Assembly (NCBI GenBank): GCA_035555795.1
Contig: DATMGE010000030.1
Location: 1-63,880 of the forward strand
Length of the DNA stretch: 63,880 bases
Direction: 5' to 3'
Source of the DNA: RCIO01 sp035555795
Lineage (GTDB): Bacteria > Pseudomonadota > Alphaproteobacteria > Rhizobiales > Rhizobiaceae
Shown: in pieces, positions 24,876 through 34,107 of the stretch
Position numbering within the stretch: position 1 is the stretch's first letter
How the letters are laid out: each line of letters opens with the position of its first letter
Position numbers and translations under genes: made by a program
The notes under the pieces: model-generated
Seen by the model: only the letters and a program-made list of their open reading frames with translations
Databases searched by the model: none
Told to the model about the DNA's origin: nothing

Positions 24876-26189
24876 CTATTCCGCGGCCTGCCGGGCCATC
24901 GGATTATTGGGATGCGCCGTCCAGTTGGCATAGGTTGGCTGCACCACCTTGCCCGTGCGCTTGTCGAGAACGCCGGCGGCGAGCGGCTCCATCGTGATGC
25001 AGTCCTGCACCGGACAGACGTTCACACAGAGATTGCAGCCGACGCACTCCTCTTCCTTGACCTCGAAATGGCGCACGCCATCCACCATCGACGTGATGGC
25101 CTGATGCGACGTGTCCTCGCAAGCGATATGGCAGCGGCCGCACTTGATGCAGAGATCCTGGTCGATATGCGCCTTGGCGATGTAGTTGAGGTTGAGATAC
25201 TGCCAGTCGGTGACGTTGGGCGTCGCGCGGCCGATGACATCGTCCAGCGAGGCGTGGCCCTTCTCGTCCATCCAGTTCTGGAGACCGGTGATCATCTCCT
25301 GCACGATCTTGAAACCGTAGGTCATGGCGGCCGTGCAGACCTGCACATTGCCAGCCCCCAGCGCCAGGAATTCCGCTGCATCGCGCCATGTTGTGACGCC
25401 GCCGATGCCTGAAATCGGCAGGCCGCGCGTTTCTGCATCGCGCGCGATTTCCGCCACCATATTGAGCGCGATCGGTTTCACAGCCGGCCCGCAATAGCCG
25501 CCATGGCTGCCCTTGCCGTCGATCGAAGGCTCCGGCGAGAACGTGTCGAGGTTCACCGAGGTGATCGAGGAAATGGTGTTGATGAGCGACACCGCATCAG
25601 CCCCGCCACGCTTTGCAGCCCGCGCAGGGTAGCGGATATCGGTGATGTTGGGCGTCAGCTTCACGATCACCGGCATGCGCGTATATTGCTTGCACCAGCG
25701 GGCGACCATTTCGATATATTCGGGCACCTGGCCCACAGCCGAGCCCATGCCGCGTTCGCTCATGCCGTGCGGACAGCCGAAATTGAGCTCGATACCATCG
25801 CACTCCGTCTCCTCGACGGCAGGCAGGATCGCTTTCCAGCTCTCCTCCTCGCAGGGCACCATGATCGAGGCCACCAGCGCACGGTCCCGCCAGTCGCGCT
25901 TCACCTGCTTGATCTCCTGCAGGTTGATCTGAAGCTGCCTGTCGGTAATCAGCTCGATATTGTTGAGGCCGAGCAGCCGCCGGTCCGCACCCCAGATCGC
26001 GCCGTAGCGCGGCCCGTTGACATTGACTACCGGCGGGCCTTCCTCGCCAAGCGTCTTCCACACAACGCCGCCCCAGCCGGCCTTGAAGGCACGCACGACA
26101 TTATAGGCCTTGTCAGTCGGCGGCGCGGATGCCAGCCAGAACGGATTGGGCGACCTGATGCCGACGAAATTGTTGCGAATGTCTGCCAT
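24876..26189 (-). CDS. preA: NAD-dependent dihydropyrimidine dehydrogenase subunit PreA
   Basis: 437 residues. The first 310 or so form the FMN-binding TIM barrel of the dihydroorotate dehydrogenase family (NPFWLASAPPTDKAYNVVRA near the start; ELNFGCPHGMSERGMG; GIGGVTTWRDAAEFLALGAG). The C-terminus holds two 4Fe-4S motifs, CIKCGRCHIAC and CVGCNLCVNVCP. With PreT it reduces uracil/thymine to the dihydro forms, first step of the pathway. The AGGAAA ribosome site precedes the ATG; 35 nt separates it from preT. Confidence 0.96.
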   Translation of the reverse strand: MADIRNNFVGIRSPNPFWLASAPPTDKAYNVVRAFKAGWGGVVWKTLGEEGPPVVNVNGPRYGAIWGADRRLLGLNNIELITDRQLQINLQEIKQVKRDWRDRALVASIMVPCEEESWKAILPAVEETECDGIELNFGCPHGMSERGMGSAVGQVPEYIEMVARWCKQYTRMPVIVKLTPNITDIRYPARAAKRGGADAVSLINTISSITSVNLDTFSPEPSIDGKGSHGGYCGPAVKPIALNMVAEIARDAETRGLPISGIGGVTTWRDAAEFLALGAGNVQVCTAAMTYGFKIVQEMITGLQNWMDEKGHASLDDVIGRATPNVTDWQYLNLNYIAKAHIDQDLCIKCGRCHIACEDTSHQAITSMVDGVRHFEVKEEECVGCNLCVNVCPVQDCITMEPLAAGVLDKRTGKVVQPTYANWTAHPNNPMARQAAE

Positions 26190-26224
26190 GGGTCGATTTC
26201 CTTTGGCTGTCGTCGCGTCCAGGC

Positions 26225-27580
26225 CTAGCTCATTAGCGCACGGTGAATGCTTTCCGCCGCATCCCGGCCAGCGGCCACCGCCGCCACGGTCAGGTCCTCG
26301 CGCGCATCCACCACGCAATCACCGCCGGCCCAAACCTTTTCCATGCTGGTGCGGCCTTCGCCGTCGACCCTGATGCGGCCTTTCTCCAATGCGAGCCCCG
26401 CGCCCGCGCCGTTGAGCGCTGCGGGCACGAAATTCTGGCCGATCGCCTTGAAGACCTGATCAGCGCGGATGGTCAAAAGCTCGCCGGTTCCCGCCAGCGA
26501 TCCGTTCGCCAACGTCGTATATTCGAGCTCGATCGCCGTCACCTTGCTGCCATTGACGATGACGCGGACTGGCTTGAGCCAGTGGCGGATGACCACGCCT
26601 TTCGATGCGGCAAGATCCTGCTCGAACAGCGAGGCGTTCATATTTTCCTTGCCGCGCCGGTAGCAGATGGTGACGTCTTCCGCGCCCAGCAGCTTCGCCT
26701 GCACCGCCGCGTCGACCGCCGTCATGCCGCCACCGATGACGACCACATGCCGCCCGACCTGAAGTGCGGAAAGATCGCTCGCCTGGCGCAGTTCGGCGAT
26801 GAAATCGACGGCATCCTCGACGCCATCGGCATCCTCATTGTCCGCGCCCAGCGCATTGACCCCGCCAAGCCCCATGCCGAGGAATACGGCGTCATAGGTG
26901 GCGGCAAGGTCCGTGAGATGGACGTCGCGGCCGAGCGCCCGGCCATATTCGATGGCGATGCCGCCGATGGCCGTCACATAGTCCACTTCGGCCTGCGCGA
27001 AACCATCGGTCGCCTTATAGGCGGCGATGCCATATTCGTTGAGCCCGCCAGCCTTGGGCCGCGCCTCGAAGACAGTCACCTCGTGGCCGTGCATGGCGAG
27101 CCTGTGCGCGGCAGCAAGCCCCGCCGGCCCCGCACCGATCACGGCGACCGTCTTCCCGGTCGGCGCATGGCGCGTGTAGAACTGTTTGCCCTCGACCATC
27201 GCGACGTCGGTCGCATAGCGCTGCAGCATGCCGATCCGCACCGGCTTGCCCTCGGCCGCCTCGCGCACGCAGGCTTCCTCGCACAACGTCTCGGTCGGGC
27301 AAACGCGTGCGCACATGCCGCCCATGATGTTCTGGTCGAAGATGGTCTTGGCAGCACCCAGCGGATTTCCAGTCGAAATCTCACGGATGAAAAGAGGGAT
27401 GTCGATTTCCGTCGGACATGCCTGCATGCAAGGCGCGTCGTAGCAGAAATAGCAGCGGTCGGACTCGACCAGCGCCTCATGCTCGCCGAAGGGCGGATGC
27501 AGGTCGGCGAAATTCATCTTATATTGCTGGGAGGTAAGCCGCCCGGAGGCGACCCCCTCGGTAAGCTGACCCGAGGCCAT
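26225..27580 (-). CDS. preT: NAD-dependent dihydropyrimidine dehydrogenase subunit PreT
   Basis: 451 residues, glutamate-synthase-small-subunit-like. The N-terminus carries cysteine motifs for Fe-S clusters (CYFCYDAPCMQACP and GMCARVCPTETLCEEAC), followed by an FAD Rossmann motif VIGAGPAGLAAAHRLAMHG (about 145-163) and an NADH site VIGGGMTAVDAAVQA (about 270-284). It passes electrons from NADH to PreA. Start at MASGQLTEG with GGGGAA upstream; the longer in-frame reading runs through the RutR box. First gene of preT-preA, which forms its own unit beside the long catabolic operon. Confidence 0.95.
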   Translation of the reverse strand: MASGQLTEGVASGRLTSQQYKMNFADLHPPFGEHEALVESDRCYFCYDAPCMQACPTEIDIPLFIREISTGNPLGAAKTIFDQNIMGGMCARVCPTETLCEEACVREAAEGKPVRIGMLQRYATDVAMVEGKQFYTRHAPTGKTVAVIGAGPAGLAAAHRLAMHGHEVTVFEARPKAGGLNEYGIAAYKATDGFAQAEVDYVTAIGGIAIEYGRALGRDVHLTDLAATYDAVFLGMGLGGVNALGADNEDADGVEDAVDFIAELRQASDLSALQVGRHVVVIGGGMTAVDAAVQAKLLGAEDVTICYRRGKENMNASLFEQDLAASKGVVIRHWLKPVRVIVNGSKVTAIELEYTTLANGSLAGTGELLTIRADQVFKAIGQNFVPAALNGAGAGLALEKGRIRVDGEGRTSMEKVWAGGDCVVDAREDLTVAAVAAGRDAAESIHRALMS

Positions 27581-27629
27581 GCCAGTTCCCCTTTTTATTG
27601 TTGGGAGGAAGGCTAGCACGATTTGATTT

Positions 27630-27645
27630 TTTATCAATCGGTCAA
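27630..27645 (-). promoter_or_regulatory. RutR-like operator upstream of preT
   Basis: On the minus strand TTGACCGATTGATAAA, sharing 12 of 16 bases with the box at 23902-23917 including the full TTGACCGA half. It ends about 50 nt before the preT ATG and overlaps the last codons of the patatin gene. The TTGACC could also serve as a -35 element, in which case bound RutR would block the promoter. Confidence 0.55.
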
Positions 27646-29121
27646 ATTTTGCGCCGAGACTGCACCGACAAGCGGTTCCGGCTGCCGCGGAGGTTCTGCC
27701 GCAGCCGGCACGCCGGCCTGGATGCGCGTGCGGGCCACGGCGCGCTGGATCGAGATCCGCCTTTTCACCGCCTCTCGCCCCGCCTCGATGACGAGGTCGA
27801 CCTGTTCCGGTTGCAGGACGAGCCGCGTCGGAACATCGAACAGTTCCTGCTGGCGCTCCGGCGCAACATCGCGAAAGGAAATATGCTCCACCACGATCTG
27901 CACATCACGGCAGTTCCAGCCGGCCAGCGTGCCGCGATAGCGCCTCACCTGCGCGCTGCCGAGCCCGCAGCGGAATGCGATGAGCCGCCGCCGCCACTCG
28001 GCGATCGACAGTTCGAGCGCATCATAGCCGCTGCGCATGGATGAACTCACCGCCGTATGCGTCAGCGCGGGAACGAGCTGGCTCAGCTTTGGGCCGGTCG
28101 TGCTGTCGCCCCAGTCGGGCAATATGCTTCGGCCGGCATCGACGGCGATATAGATCATCGTCCTGAGCTTTACCGCATCCTCCGCCGACAGCGGTCCGTG
28201 CGGCGTCGTCGCAGCGGCGCGCTCCAGCGTGAGGCCGGTGGTGCCGGTATTGTCCGTCAGTCCGCCGTCGAGCAGGCGCACATAGCGCGGGCGCACCATT
28301 TCGCTATAGGCCACCAGGGCGCGGGCATAGGCGCTGAGCCGCAGCGAGGCTTCCGGGTCGGCCAGCGCGCGATCGATCCAGGCCGGCCGGCGATAGCCGC
28401 AATCGGGACCGTCCGACGACAGCACGATCGGCGTGAAAATCACCGGCACGGCCGCCGAAGCCGCGACGGCGTCGGCCAGTCGCACCTTGTCGAGATCGCT
28501 GCACAGGGCCGCGAACGTATCATAGGTGAACAGGAAAGGCGTGCCGTGGAAAATGTCCGATGCGGTGATCCAGGTAACCGGCGTGTCGGGCTTGCGAAGC
28601 GAGCCGAAGGTGGCGCCATCGAACAAATTGTCATTGAGCCATTGCGGCAGGTTGTTGAGGTCGTTCACCCCGCCGCCGATCGCGCGCAGGAGATTGGCGG
28701 GCGACCTGGTCGAGGTGCGCATGCTCGCCTCGGCATTCTGGAGCAGGAACCGTTCGCGGAAATCGCGATAGGCATCCTGCCCGCGATAGGCGAGATAGGC
28801 CGCCGCGATAGCGCCGCCGCTGGTGCCGGAAACCATGCGCACGTCATCCAGCAGCGTGCGCTGGCGCGGCACCAGATCGATCACATAGCTGTCCAGCTCG
28901 CGCATGACGCCATAGGCGAACGCCGCCGCACGCGTGCCGCCGCCCGAAAAGGCGAGGCCCAGGACCGTCGAACCGTCATCGCCGAAATCGGGAATGAACT
29001 CAGGCGATCCGGGACCGACCTCGCTGACGAAACTATTGATCGGACCGTTCTCGACGGATGCGCAGGCCGACAGGAAAAGGCCAAGCGTCAGTACAAGCGC
29101 ACAGCGCAGACTGTTCATCAT
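27634..29121 (-). CDS. Patatin-like phospholipase, predicted lipoprotein
   Basis: 495 residues. A lipoprotein signal ends in LFLSAC with the lipidated Cys20. The patatin domain shows the oxyanion motif GGGTRAAAFAYG (about 60-71), nucleophile GTSGG with Ser101, and the catalytic Asp motif DGGLTDN in the second half. About 150 residues after the Asp end in a Pro/Gln-rich tail. It probably acts as a serine acyl-hydrolase on phospholipids at the cell envelope; the partner is unknown. Start at MMNSLRC with GGGAGAAGG upstream. It is upstream of preT on the same strand but is probably expressed separately. Confidence 0.85.
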   Translation of the reverse strand: MMNSLRCALVLTLGLFLSACASVENGPINSFVSEVGPGSPEFIPDFGDDGSTVLGLAFSGGGTRAAAFAYGVMRELDSYVIDLVPRQRTLLDDVRMVSGTSGGAIAAAYLAYRGQDAYRDFRERFLLQNAEASMRTSTRSPANLLRAIGGGVNDLNNLPQWLNDNLFDGATFGSLRKPDTPVTWITASDIFHGTPFLFTYDTFAALCSDLDKVRLADAVAASAAVPVIFTPIVLSSDGPDCGYRRPAWIDRALADPEASLRLSAYARALVAYSEMVRPRYVRLLDGGLTDNTGTTGLTLERAAATTPHGPLSAEDAVKLRTMIYIAVDAGRSILPDWGDSTTGPKLSQLVPALTHTAVSSSMRSGYDALELSIAEWRRRLIAFRCGLGSAQVRRYRGTLAGWNCRDVQIVVEHISFRDVAPERQQELFDVPTRLVLQPEQVDLVIEAGREAVKRRISIQRAVARTRIQAGVPAAAEPPRQPEPLVGAVSAQNLTD

Positions 29122-29241
29122 GCCTTCTCCCTCGCCACGGGCGACCAACCTTCATCCCGTGCTACCAACTATTGACGCTCGCGCAAGCCTGAGCGCGCAA
29201 TGATCGTCGACTCGTTCACAATCCGACGGGAGAAATCCTAA

Positions 29242-29991
29242 ATGAGCGCGCTTTTCTCTTTGCAGGCCCTGCCCTTGTTCCTTGTCTTTGGCGTGGCCGG
29301 GGTTGGCTTTTTCGTGATTGCCGACATCTTTTTCGGCCTCCTCACGCGCTATGCCGGCCATCTGGAAAAGATCGCACCGCTTCCCACCTTCATCGGCTCG
29401 ATAACCACGGTCTGGGCCCTGTCGCTTGGCTTCGCCGCAGCCGACGTCTGGACTATTCGTGCAAACGCCGAGCGGCTTGCCAGTGCCGAGCGCTCCTCGA
29501 TCAACCGTTTGGCCGGAATGGCGCGCGGCGAGGCGTTGAACAGCCCGCAACTCCGGCAGGCGCTGTCCGTCTACGCGACCGCCGTCGACAGGGATGAATG
29601 GACACGCGACCAGAACACGCAGGGCTCGCCCGATGTCGAAGTCGCGCTGCAACAGATCCGGCTCGCCTTCATCACGCTCGCGCGGACAGATATTCCGGAT
29701 GCGCTGATCGACAGGATGGCGCAGGATTTCGACGAGTTGCAGGATGCGCGCAACGAGCGCCTTGCCATTGGCCAGAGCGCTGTCAGCAACTATAAATGGT
29801 ATCTCGTCCTGTTCCTGACGATGCTGTCCATGCTGACCATCGCTGTTGCCCATATCGGCCAGCCACGCGCCGCGCGCAACGCGCTGGTCATCTTCGCCCT
29901 TGCCGCTTTCGTCAGCCTGTGGATCCTTGCCCTTCACGCCAATCCCTATGCAGGCGCGGCGCGCATCGAATTCACGCGGCTTCAGATATGA
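29242..29991 (+). CDS. DUF4239-type (bestrophin-like) membrane protein
   Basis: 249 residues with two helices at the N-terminus (LFLVFGVAGVGFFVIADIFF; FIGSITTVWALSLGFAAADV), a helical soluble middle of about 110 residues, and two helices at the C-terminus (WYLVLFLTMLSMLTIAVAHI; ALVIFALAAFVSLWILALHA). This 2+2 layout, with SVYATAVDRDEW and DARNERL in the middle, fits DUF4239 proteins, which have no settled function. Divergent from the patatin gene and followed by the cobalamin riboswitch region. Confidence 0.75.
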   Translation: MSALFSLQALPLFLVFGVAGVGFFVIADIFFGLLTRYAGHLEKIAPLPTFIGSITTVWALSLGFAAADVWTIRANAERLASAERSSINRLAGMARGEALNSPQLRQALSVYATAVDRDEWTRDQNTQGSPDVEVALQQIRLAFITLARTDIPDALIDRMAQDFDELQDARNERLAIGQSAVSNYKWYLVLFLTMLSMLTIAVAHIGQPRAARNALVIFALAAFVSLWILALHANPYAGAARIEFTRLQI

Positions 29992-30095
29992 CCTTTCCGG
30001 CGCGTGTCGCATTTGACACGCCGCATCCTGCATCTGCACGCGGAACTGCTCCGCTCCGTTGACCGGCCAAATGCGGGTTGCTAGCGTGATTCCCA

Positions 30096-30275
30096 GCTTG
30101 AGGTGCTCCTGCCGCCATGCGGCCGGGGTTAAAAGGGAATACGAGAGGGCTTGTCCCTAACCGTAGCTGCCCCCGCAACTGTAAGCGTCGAGGACGTCCA
30201 TTCTGGCCACTGGGCTTTGCCCGGGAAGGCCGGACGCCCGTTGAAGCGCTGAGCCAGGAAACCTGCCTTGAGCCG
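30096..30275 (+). ncRNA. Cobalamin riboswitch
   Basis: The conserved blocks of the adenosylcobalamin riboswitch appear in order: GAGGTGCTCCTGCCGC (30100), GGTTAAAAGGGAAT (30127), CTGCCCCCGCAACTGTAAGC (30167), CCACTG then CCGGGAAGGC (30207-30230) and the B12 box GAGCCAGGAAACCTGCC (30251). It lies 140 nt before btuB and would repress the btuB-F-C-D-tonB operon when B12 is plentiful. The rest of the gene-free 29992-30413 stretch contains the promoter side and the hairpin noted next. Confidence 0.95.
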
Positions 30276-30337
30276 TCACCTTCCGGGATGCGGGGCGCGT
30301 CCGGGGCTGTGCTTTCACAGCGGTGGCAGTCGTCATC

Positions 30338-30379
30338 GCTGGAAGCGCGGTACATGTGACCTGTCCTTCCAGCAATTTT
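30338..30379 (+). promoter_or_regulatory. Possible riboswitch expression-platform hairpin
   Basis: Arms GCTGGAAG (30338-30345) and CTTCCAGC (30366-30373) pair perfectly across a 20-nt loop and are followed by AATTTT. It lies between the B12 box and the btuB ribosome site, where an intrinsic terminator or competing structure would be expected. Confidence 0.5.
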
Positions 30380-30413
30380 GAGGGAAGTTCCGCGATTGGC
30401 GGAGGGGACGGGC

Positions 30414-32243
30414 ATGAAAAGCAGAATCGGTTTCATCTTGGCGGCGGGCACGGCCGCGGCGGCACTTGTGGGCGCGCAGGCGCCGGCGCAGGATCTCGAC
30501 ATCGGCGAGATCGTCGTGACGCCGAGCCGCACGCCGCTGGACAAGAGCAAGGTGGGCTCCAAGGTCGAGAAAATCGATCGCGAGAAGATCGAAGAGCAGG
30601 CAAAGCCGACGCTTAACGACTATCTGGTCAACGAGCCGGGTGTTGCTGCCACCATGAGCGGCGGGCCAGGCCAGGAAAGCACGCTTTCCATCCGCGGTGC
30701 GCCGAAGCGCTATATCAAGACGCTATTCAACGGCATCGACATCGCCGACCCCACGCCGCCCAATGTGCAGACGAACTACCACTACCTGCTCGCCGACAAT
30801 CTCGACAGCGTCGAAATATTGAAGGGTTCGCAGAGCACGCTCTACGGCTCCGACGCGATTGCCGGCGTCGTCGGCATCTCGACGCTCGGCGACATACCGA
30901 TCGGCGTGCAGCACCTCCTCCACGGCGAGTTCGGCACCCGCACCAGCGTGCGCGGCGGCTATGGCCTGCGCGCCGCCAGCGAGCGCGGCAAGGTCTCGGT
31001 CAACCTCAACGGCTACTATACCGACGGCATCTCGGCCGCCGATTCCCGCAATGGCAATCCCGAGACCGATCCCTATCGCAGCGTGAGTTTCGATGCGGCG
31101 GGCGAATACCGGATCAACGACACGGTCTCCATCTTCGGCGCCCTGCTCTACAACGACTGGCGCGTCGCCTTCGACGACGGTTTTCCCGTCACCGACAGCC
31201 TGACGGCGATGAACACCGGCCGCCAGTTGGCCGGGCGGATGGGCTTCAACGCCGACCTGATGGACGGCCGCTTCCGCAACACCTTCTCGGTGCAGGCCTT
31301 CGACGTGTCGCGCCGCATCGAGGGCACGAGCTGGTCCAATGGACAATATGACGGCACACGCTGGAAGGGCGACTACCAGGGCGCGTTCGATGCCACCGAC
31401 TGGCTGACATTCCAGTTCGGTGCGGATTACGAACGCACCTCCATCGTCGTGCCGTCCAACAGCGCCTCCTTCGGCCTGGGCGGCCTGTGGTTCGACGCGC
31501 TCGTCTCTCCCGTGGAGAACCTGACGCTCACGCTGGGCGCGCGCCAGTCCTGGCACAGCGCCTTCGGGGCCAATACGACGTGGCGCGCCACGGGTTCCTA
31601 TGAGTTCCCCTCGGCAACGCGCCTTCACGCCTCCCTCGGCACGGGCTTCCGCGCGCCGAGCCTCGACGAGCTCTACGGCCCGTTCGGCTCCAACCCGAAC
31701 CTCCAGCCGGAGCGCAGCCTGTCCTTCGATGTCGGCGTCGAGCAGCGCCTTGGCGATCGGCTGGTCGCCGACCTCACCTATTTCCACATCGATATCGACA
31801 ATCTGATCGGCTATTCGGGCGGTGGCTACAACCAGATCCCCGGCACGGCGCGCAAGCGCGGCGTCGAGGCCTCGCTGAGCTGGGCGGCCAATGGCTGGCT
31901 CGATCTGGGCGCCTTCTACACCTACACCTCGGCCGTCAGCCAGACGGGCGCGCGCCTGCCCCGTGTTCCGGCAAATGTGGTCGGCCTTAGCGTCACTGCC
32001 AAGCCATGGGAAAGGTGGACGCTCACGGCCGATGCGCGCATCGCGCTCGACACGGTCGACGCCGGCGCGCCGATCGACGACTATGTGCTCGTCAACGCCA
32101 AGGTGGCCTACAAGGTGAACGACAGCGCCGAAGTCTACCTGCGCGGCGAAAACCTGCTCGACCAGAAATACCAGACGGTGAGCGGCTACGGCATGCCGGG
32201 CCTCGGCGTCTTCGCCGGCTTCCGGGCGAAGTTCGGGCCATGA
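30414..32243 (+). CDS. btuB: TonB-dependent outer-membrane cobalamin receptor
   Basis: 609 residues. Signal peptide to about residue 25 (AQAPAQ), then a TonB box region DIGEIVVTPSR, a plug domain (TLNDYLVNEPGVAATMSGGPGQESTLSIRG-type, with GSQSTLYGSDAIAGVV at about 140-155) and a 22-strand barrel ending GVFAGFRAKFGP with the aromatic/Gly terminus. The riboswitch upstream and btuF-btuC-btuD downstream identify the ligand as vitamin B12 or another corrinoid. GGAGGGG ribosome site before the ATG. Stop overlaps the btuF start (ATGA). Confidence 0.95.
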   Translation: MKSRIGFILAAGTAAAALVGAQAPAQDLDIGEIVVTPSRTPLDKSKVGSKVEKIDREKIEEQAKPTLNDYLVNEPGVAATMSGGPGQESTLSIRGAPKRYIKTLFNGIDIADPTPPNVQTNYHYLLADNLDSVEILKGSQSTLYGSDAIAGVVGISTLGDIPIGVQHLLHGEFGTRTSVRGGYGLRAASERGKVSVNLNGYYTDGISAADSRNGNPETDPYRSVSFDAAGEYRINDTVSIFGALLYNDWRVAFDDGFPVTDSLTAMNTGRQLAGRMGFNADLMDGRFRNTFSVQAFDVSRRIEGTSWSNGQYDGTRWKGDYQGAFDATDWLTFQFGADYERTSIVVPSNSASFGLGGLWFDALVSPVENLTLTLGARQSWHSAFGANTTWRATGSYEFPSATRLHASLGTGFRAPSLDELYGPFGSNPNLQPERSLSFDVGVEQRLGDRLVADLTYFHIDIDNLIGYSGGGYNQIPGTARKRGVEASLSWAANGWLDLGAFYTYTSAVSQTGARLPRVPANVVGLSVTAKPWERWTLTADARIALDTVDAGAPIDDYVLVNAKVAYKVNDSAEVYLRGENLLDQKYQTVSGYGMPGLGVFAGFRAKFGP

Positions 32244-33118
32244 TCGAGCGGCGCGCCGGCATCGCGCATGTGGCGGCCCTTGCCGCCCTCCTGCTGTTGC
32301 CGGCCGCGCTCTCCCATGCCGACGAAGCGCCTTCACCGCGCGTGATGTCGCTCAATGTCTGCACCGACCAGTTGGCCCTGCTGCTCGCAAGGCCCGGCCA
32401 GCTCCTGTCGGTGTCCAACCTCGCGGCGGACCCGGCACTTTCCTTCCTCCATGCGCGGGCAAAAGACTTTCCGGTCAATCACGGGCTGGCGGAAGACGTG
32501 TTTCTGGCGCGGCCGGACGTGGTCGTCACCGGCACCTATTCGCTCCACAACACCACCGCGCTGCTGCGCCGCCTCGGCCACCGCGTCGAGGAATTTCCCT
32601 TCACGCAAACCGTAGAATCCATCCCGGCCGACATCCGCCGCATGGGCGACATCCTCGGCGTCGCCGAAAAGGCGGAGGAAATGGCCGCCACCTTCGAGCG
32701 AGGCGTGGCCGAGGCCGCGAAAGACCGTTGCGGCGCGGATCCGGCCGCCCTCGCCTATGACCAGAACGGCATCGCGCTCGGCGCCGGCACGCTGGCCGAT
32801 TCCGTCATGCGCGCCGCCGGCCTGCGCAATATCGCGGCCGAAGGCGGCTATGACGGCATGCGTCCCTACCCGCTCGAACTGCTCGTCACCCGCGCGCCCG
32901 ACATCGTGATCCTGCGCAAGCCGCTGTCGGATGCGCCGGCGCTGGCCGACCAGCTGGCGCAGCATCCGGCGCTGCGGGCGCTCAAGGCGAGCCGCATCGG
33001 CAGCTTCGTGCCGGCCGGCTCCTGGACCTGCGGCGGCCCCTTCGTGCTGGAGGCCATCCGCGCCTTGCGCGCGCTGCGCGACGAGATCGCCATCTGCCCG
33101 CGGCCCGGCGCGTCATGA
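32240..33118 (+). CDS. btuF: Periplasmic cobalamin-binding protein
   Basis: 292 residues. Signal peptide with AALAALLLLPAALSHADEAP, then a class-III (helical backbone) binding protein: VMSLNVCTDQLALLLARP near residue 36, FPVNHGLAEDVFLARPDVVV in the N-lobe, IPADIRRMGDILG in the linker helix, and a C-lobe with PDIVILRKP. Context (riboswitch, btuB, btuC, btuD) supports corrinoid delivery rather than a siderophore. Both ends overlap neighbours by 4 nt, so the operon is translationally coupled. Confidence 0.9.
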   Translation: MIERRAGIAHVAALAALLLLPAALSHADEAPSPRVMSLNVCTDQLALLLARPGQLLSVSNLAADPALSFLHARAKDFPVNHGLAEDVFLARPDVVVTGTYSLHNTTALLRRLGHRVEEFPFTQTVESIPADIRRMGDILGVAEKAEEMAATFERGVAEAAKDRCGADPAALAYDQNGIALGAGTLADSVMRAAGLRNIAAEGGYDGMRPYPLELLVTRAPDIVILRKPLSDAPALADQLAQHPALRALKASRIGSFVPAGSWTCGGPFVLEAIRALRALRDEIAICPRPGAS

Positions 33119-34107
33119 CGAGCCGGCGGCGCCTCATCCTCCTGCTCGGCTGTGCTGCGGCGCTGCTCTTCGTGCTGTCGCTGCTCACCGGCCCGGCGCA
33201 GCTCGGGCTCAAAGCCAGCATCGGCGGCCTGCTTGCCGGCGGCGAGGAGGCGACCGCCATCATCATGCGCGAGATCAGGCTGCCGCGCGCTTTGCTCGCG
33301 GCCATGGTCGGCTTCAGTCTCGGCATGGCCGGCGCCGTGCTGCAAGGCTTTCTGCGCAATCCGCTGGCGGAACCGGGCATCGTCGGCGTTTCCGCAACCG
33401 CCTCGCTCGGCGCCGTCATCGTCTTCTATAGCGGCATGGCCGGCACGTCGCTTCTGGCATTGCCGGCCGGCGCGTTGGCGGGGGCGGCACTCTCGGTGCT
33501 GATCCTGCTCGCAGTCGCCGCGCGCCACGGCTCGACGCTCACCCTCATTCTCGCCGGCGTCGCGCTTTCCAGCCTTGCCGGCGCGCTCACCTCGCTGGTG
33601 CTCAACCTGTCGCCCAACCCCTTTGCCAGCTACGAGATCATCTTCTGGCTGCTCGGCTCGATCCGCGACCGCTCGATGAGCCATGTCTGGATCGCGCTGC
33701 CGCTGATGCTGGCCGGTTGGGCGCTGATGCTCGCCGCCCGCCGGCCGCTCGACGCCCTGTCGCTCGGCGAGGAAGCCGCGCAGGGCATGGGCGTGGACCT
33801 CAACCGCACGCGCCTGCTGGTCATTGGCGGCGTGGCGCTGGCCGTCGGCGCAGGCACCGCCGTCACCGGCGCGATCGGCTTCGTCGGGCTCGTCGTACCG
33901 CATTTGCTGCGCCCGCTGACCGACCGCATGCCGGGCGGCCTGCTCATTCCCTCCGGCATCGGCGGCGTGGTGCTGCTGCTCGCAGCCGACATCGCCGCGC
34001 GCCTCGTCATTCCCGGCACCGAGCTGAATATCGGCGTGCTCACCGCCCTCATCGGCGCGCCCTTCTTCCTGTGGCTGGTGGTGCGCAGCCGGCGGGAGGC
34101 GCTGTGA
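33115..34107 (+). CDS. btuC: Cobalamin ABC transporter permease (FecCD family)
   Basis: 330 residues with about ten helices. Family landmarks: IRLPRALLAAMVGFSLGMAG (about 54-73), GFLRNPLAEPGIVGVS (about 80-95), and the C-terminal GAIGFVGLVVPHLLRPL coupling region. Forms the B12 channel with BtuD. Start overlaps btuF stop by 4 nt. Confidence 0.94.
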   Translation: MTSRRRLILLLGCAAALLFVLSLLTGPAQLGLKASIGGLLAGGEEATAIIMREIRLPRALLAAMVGFSLGMAGAVLQGFLRNPLAEPGIVGVSATASLGAVIVFYSGMAGTSLLALPAGALAGAALSVLILLAVAARHGSTLTLILAGVALSSLAGALTSLVLNLSPNPFASYEIIFWLLGSIRDRSMSHVWIALPLMLAGWALMLAARRPLDALSLGEEAAQGMGVDLNRTRLLVIGGVALAVGAGTAVTGAIGFVGLVVPHLLRPLTDRMPGGLLIPSGIGGVVLLLAADIAARLVIPGTELNIGVLTALIGAPFFLWLVVRSRREAL

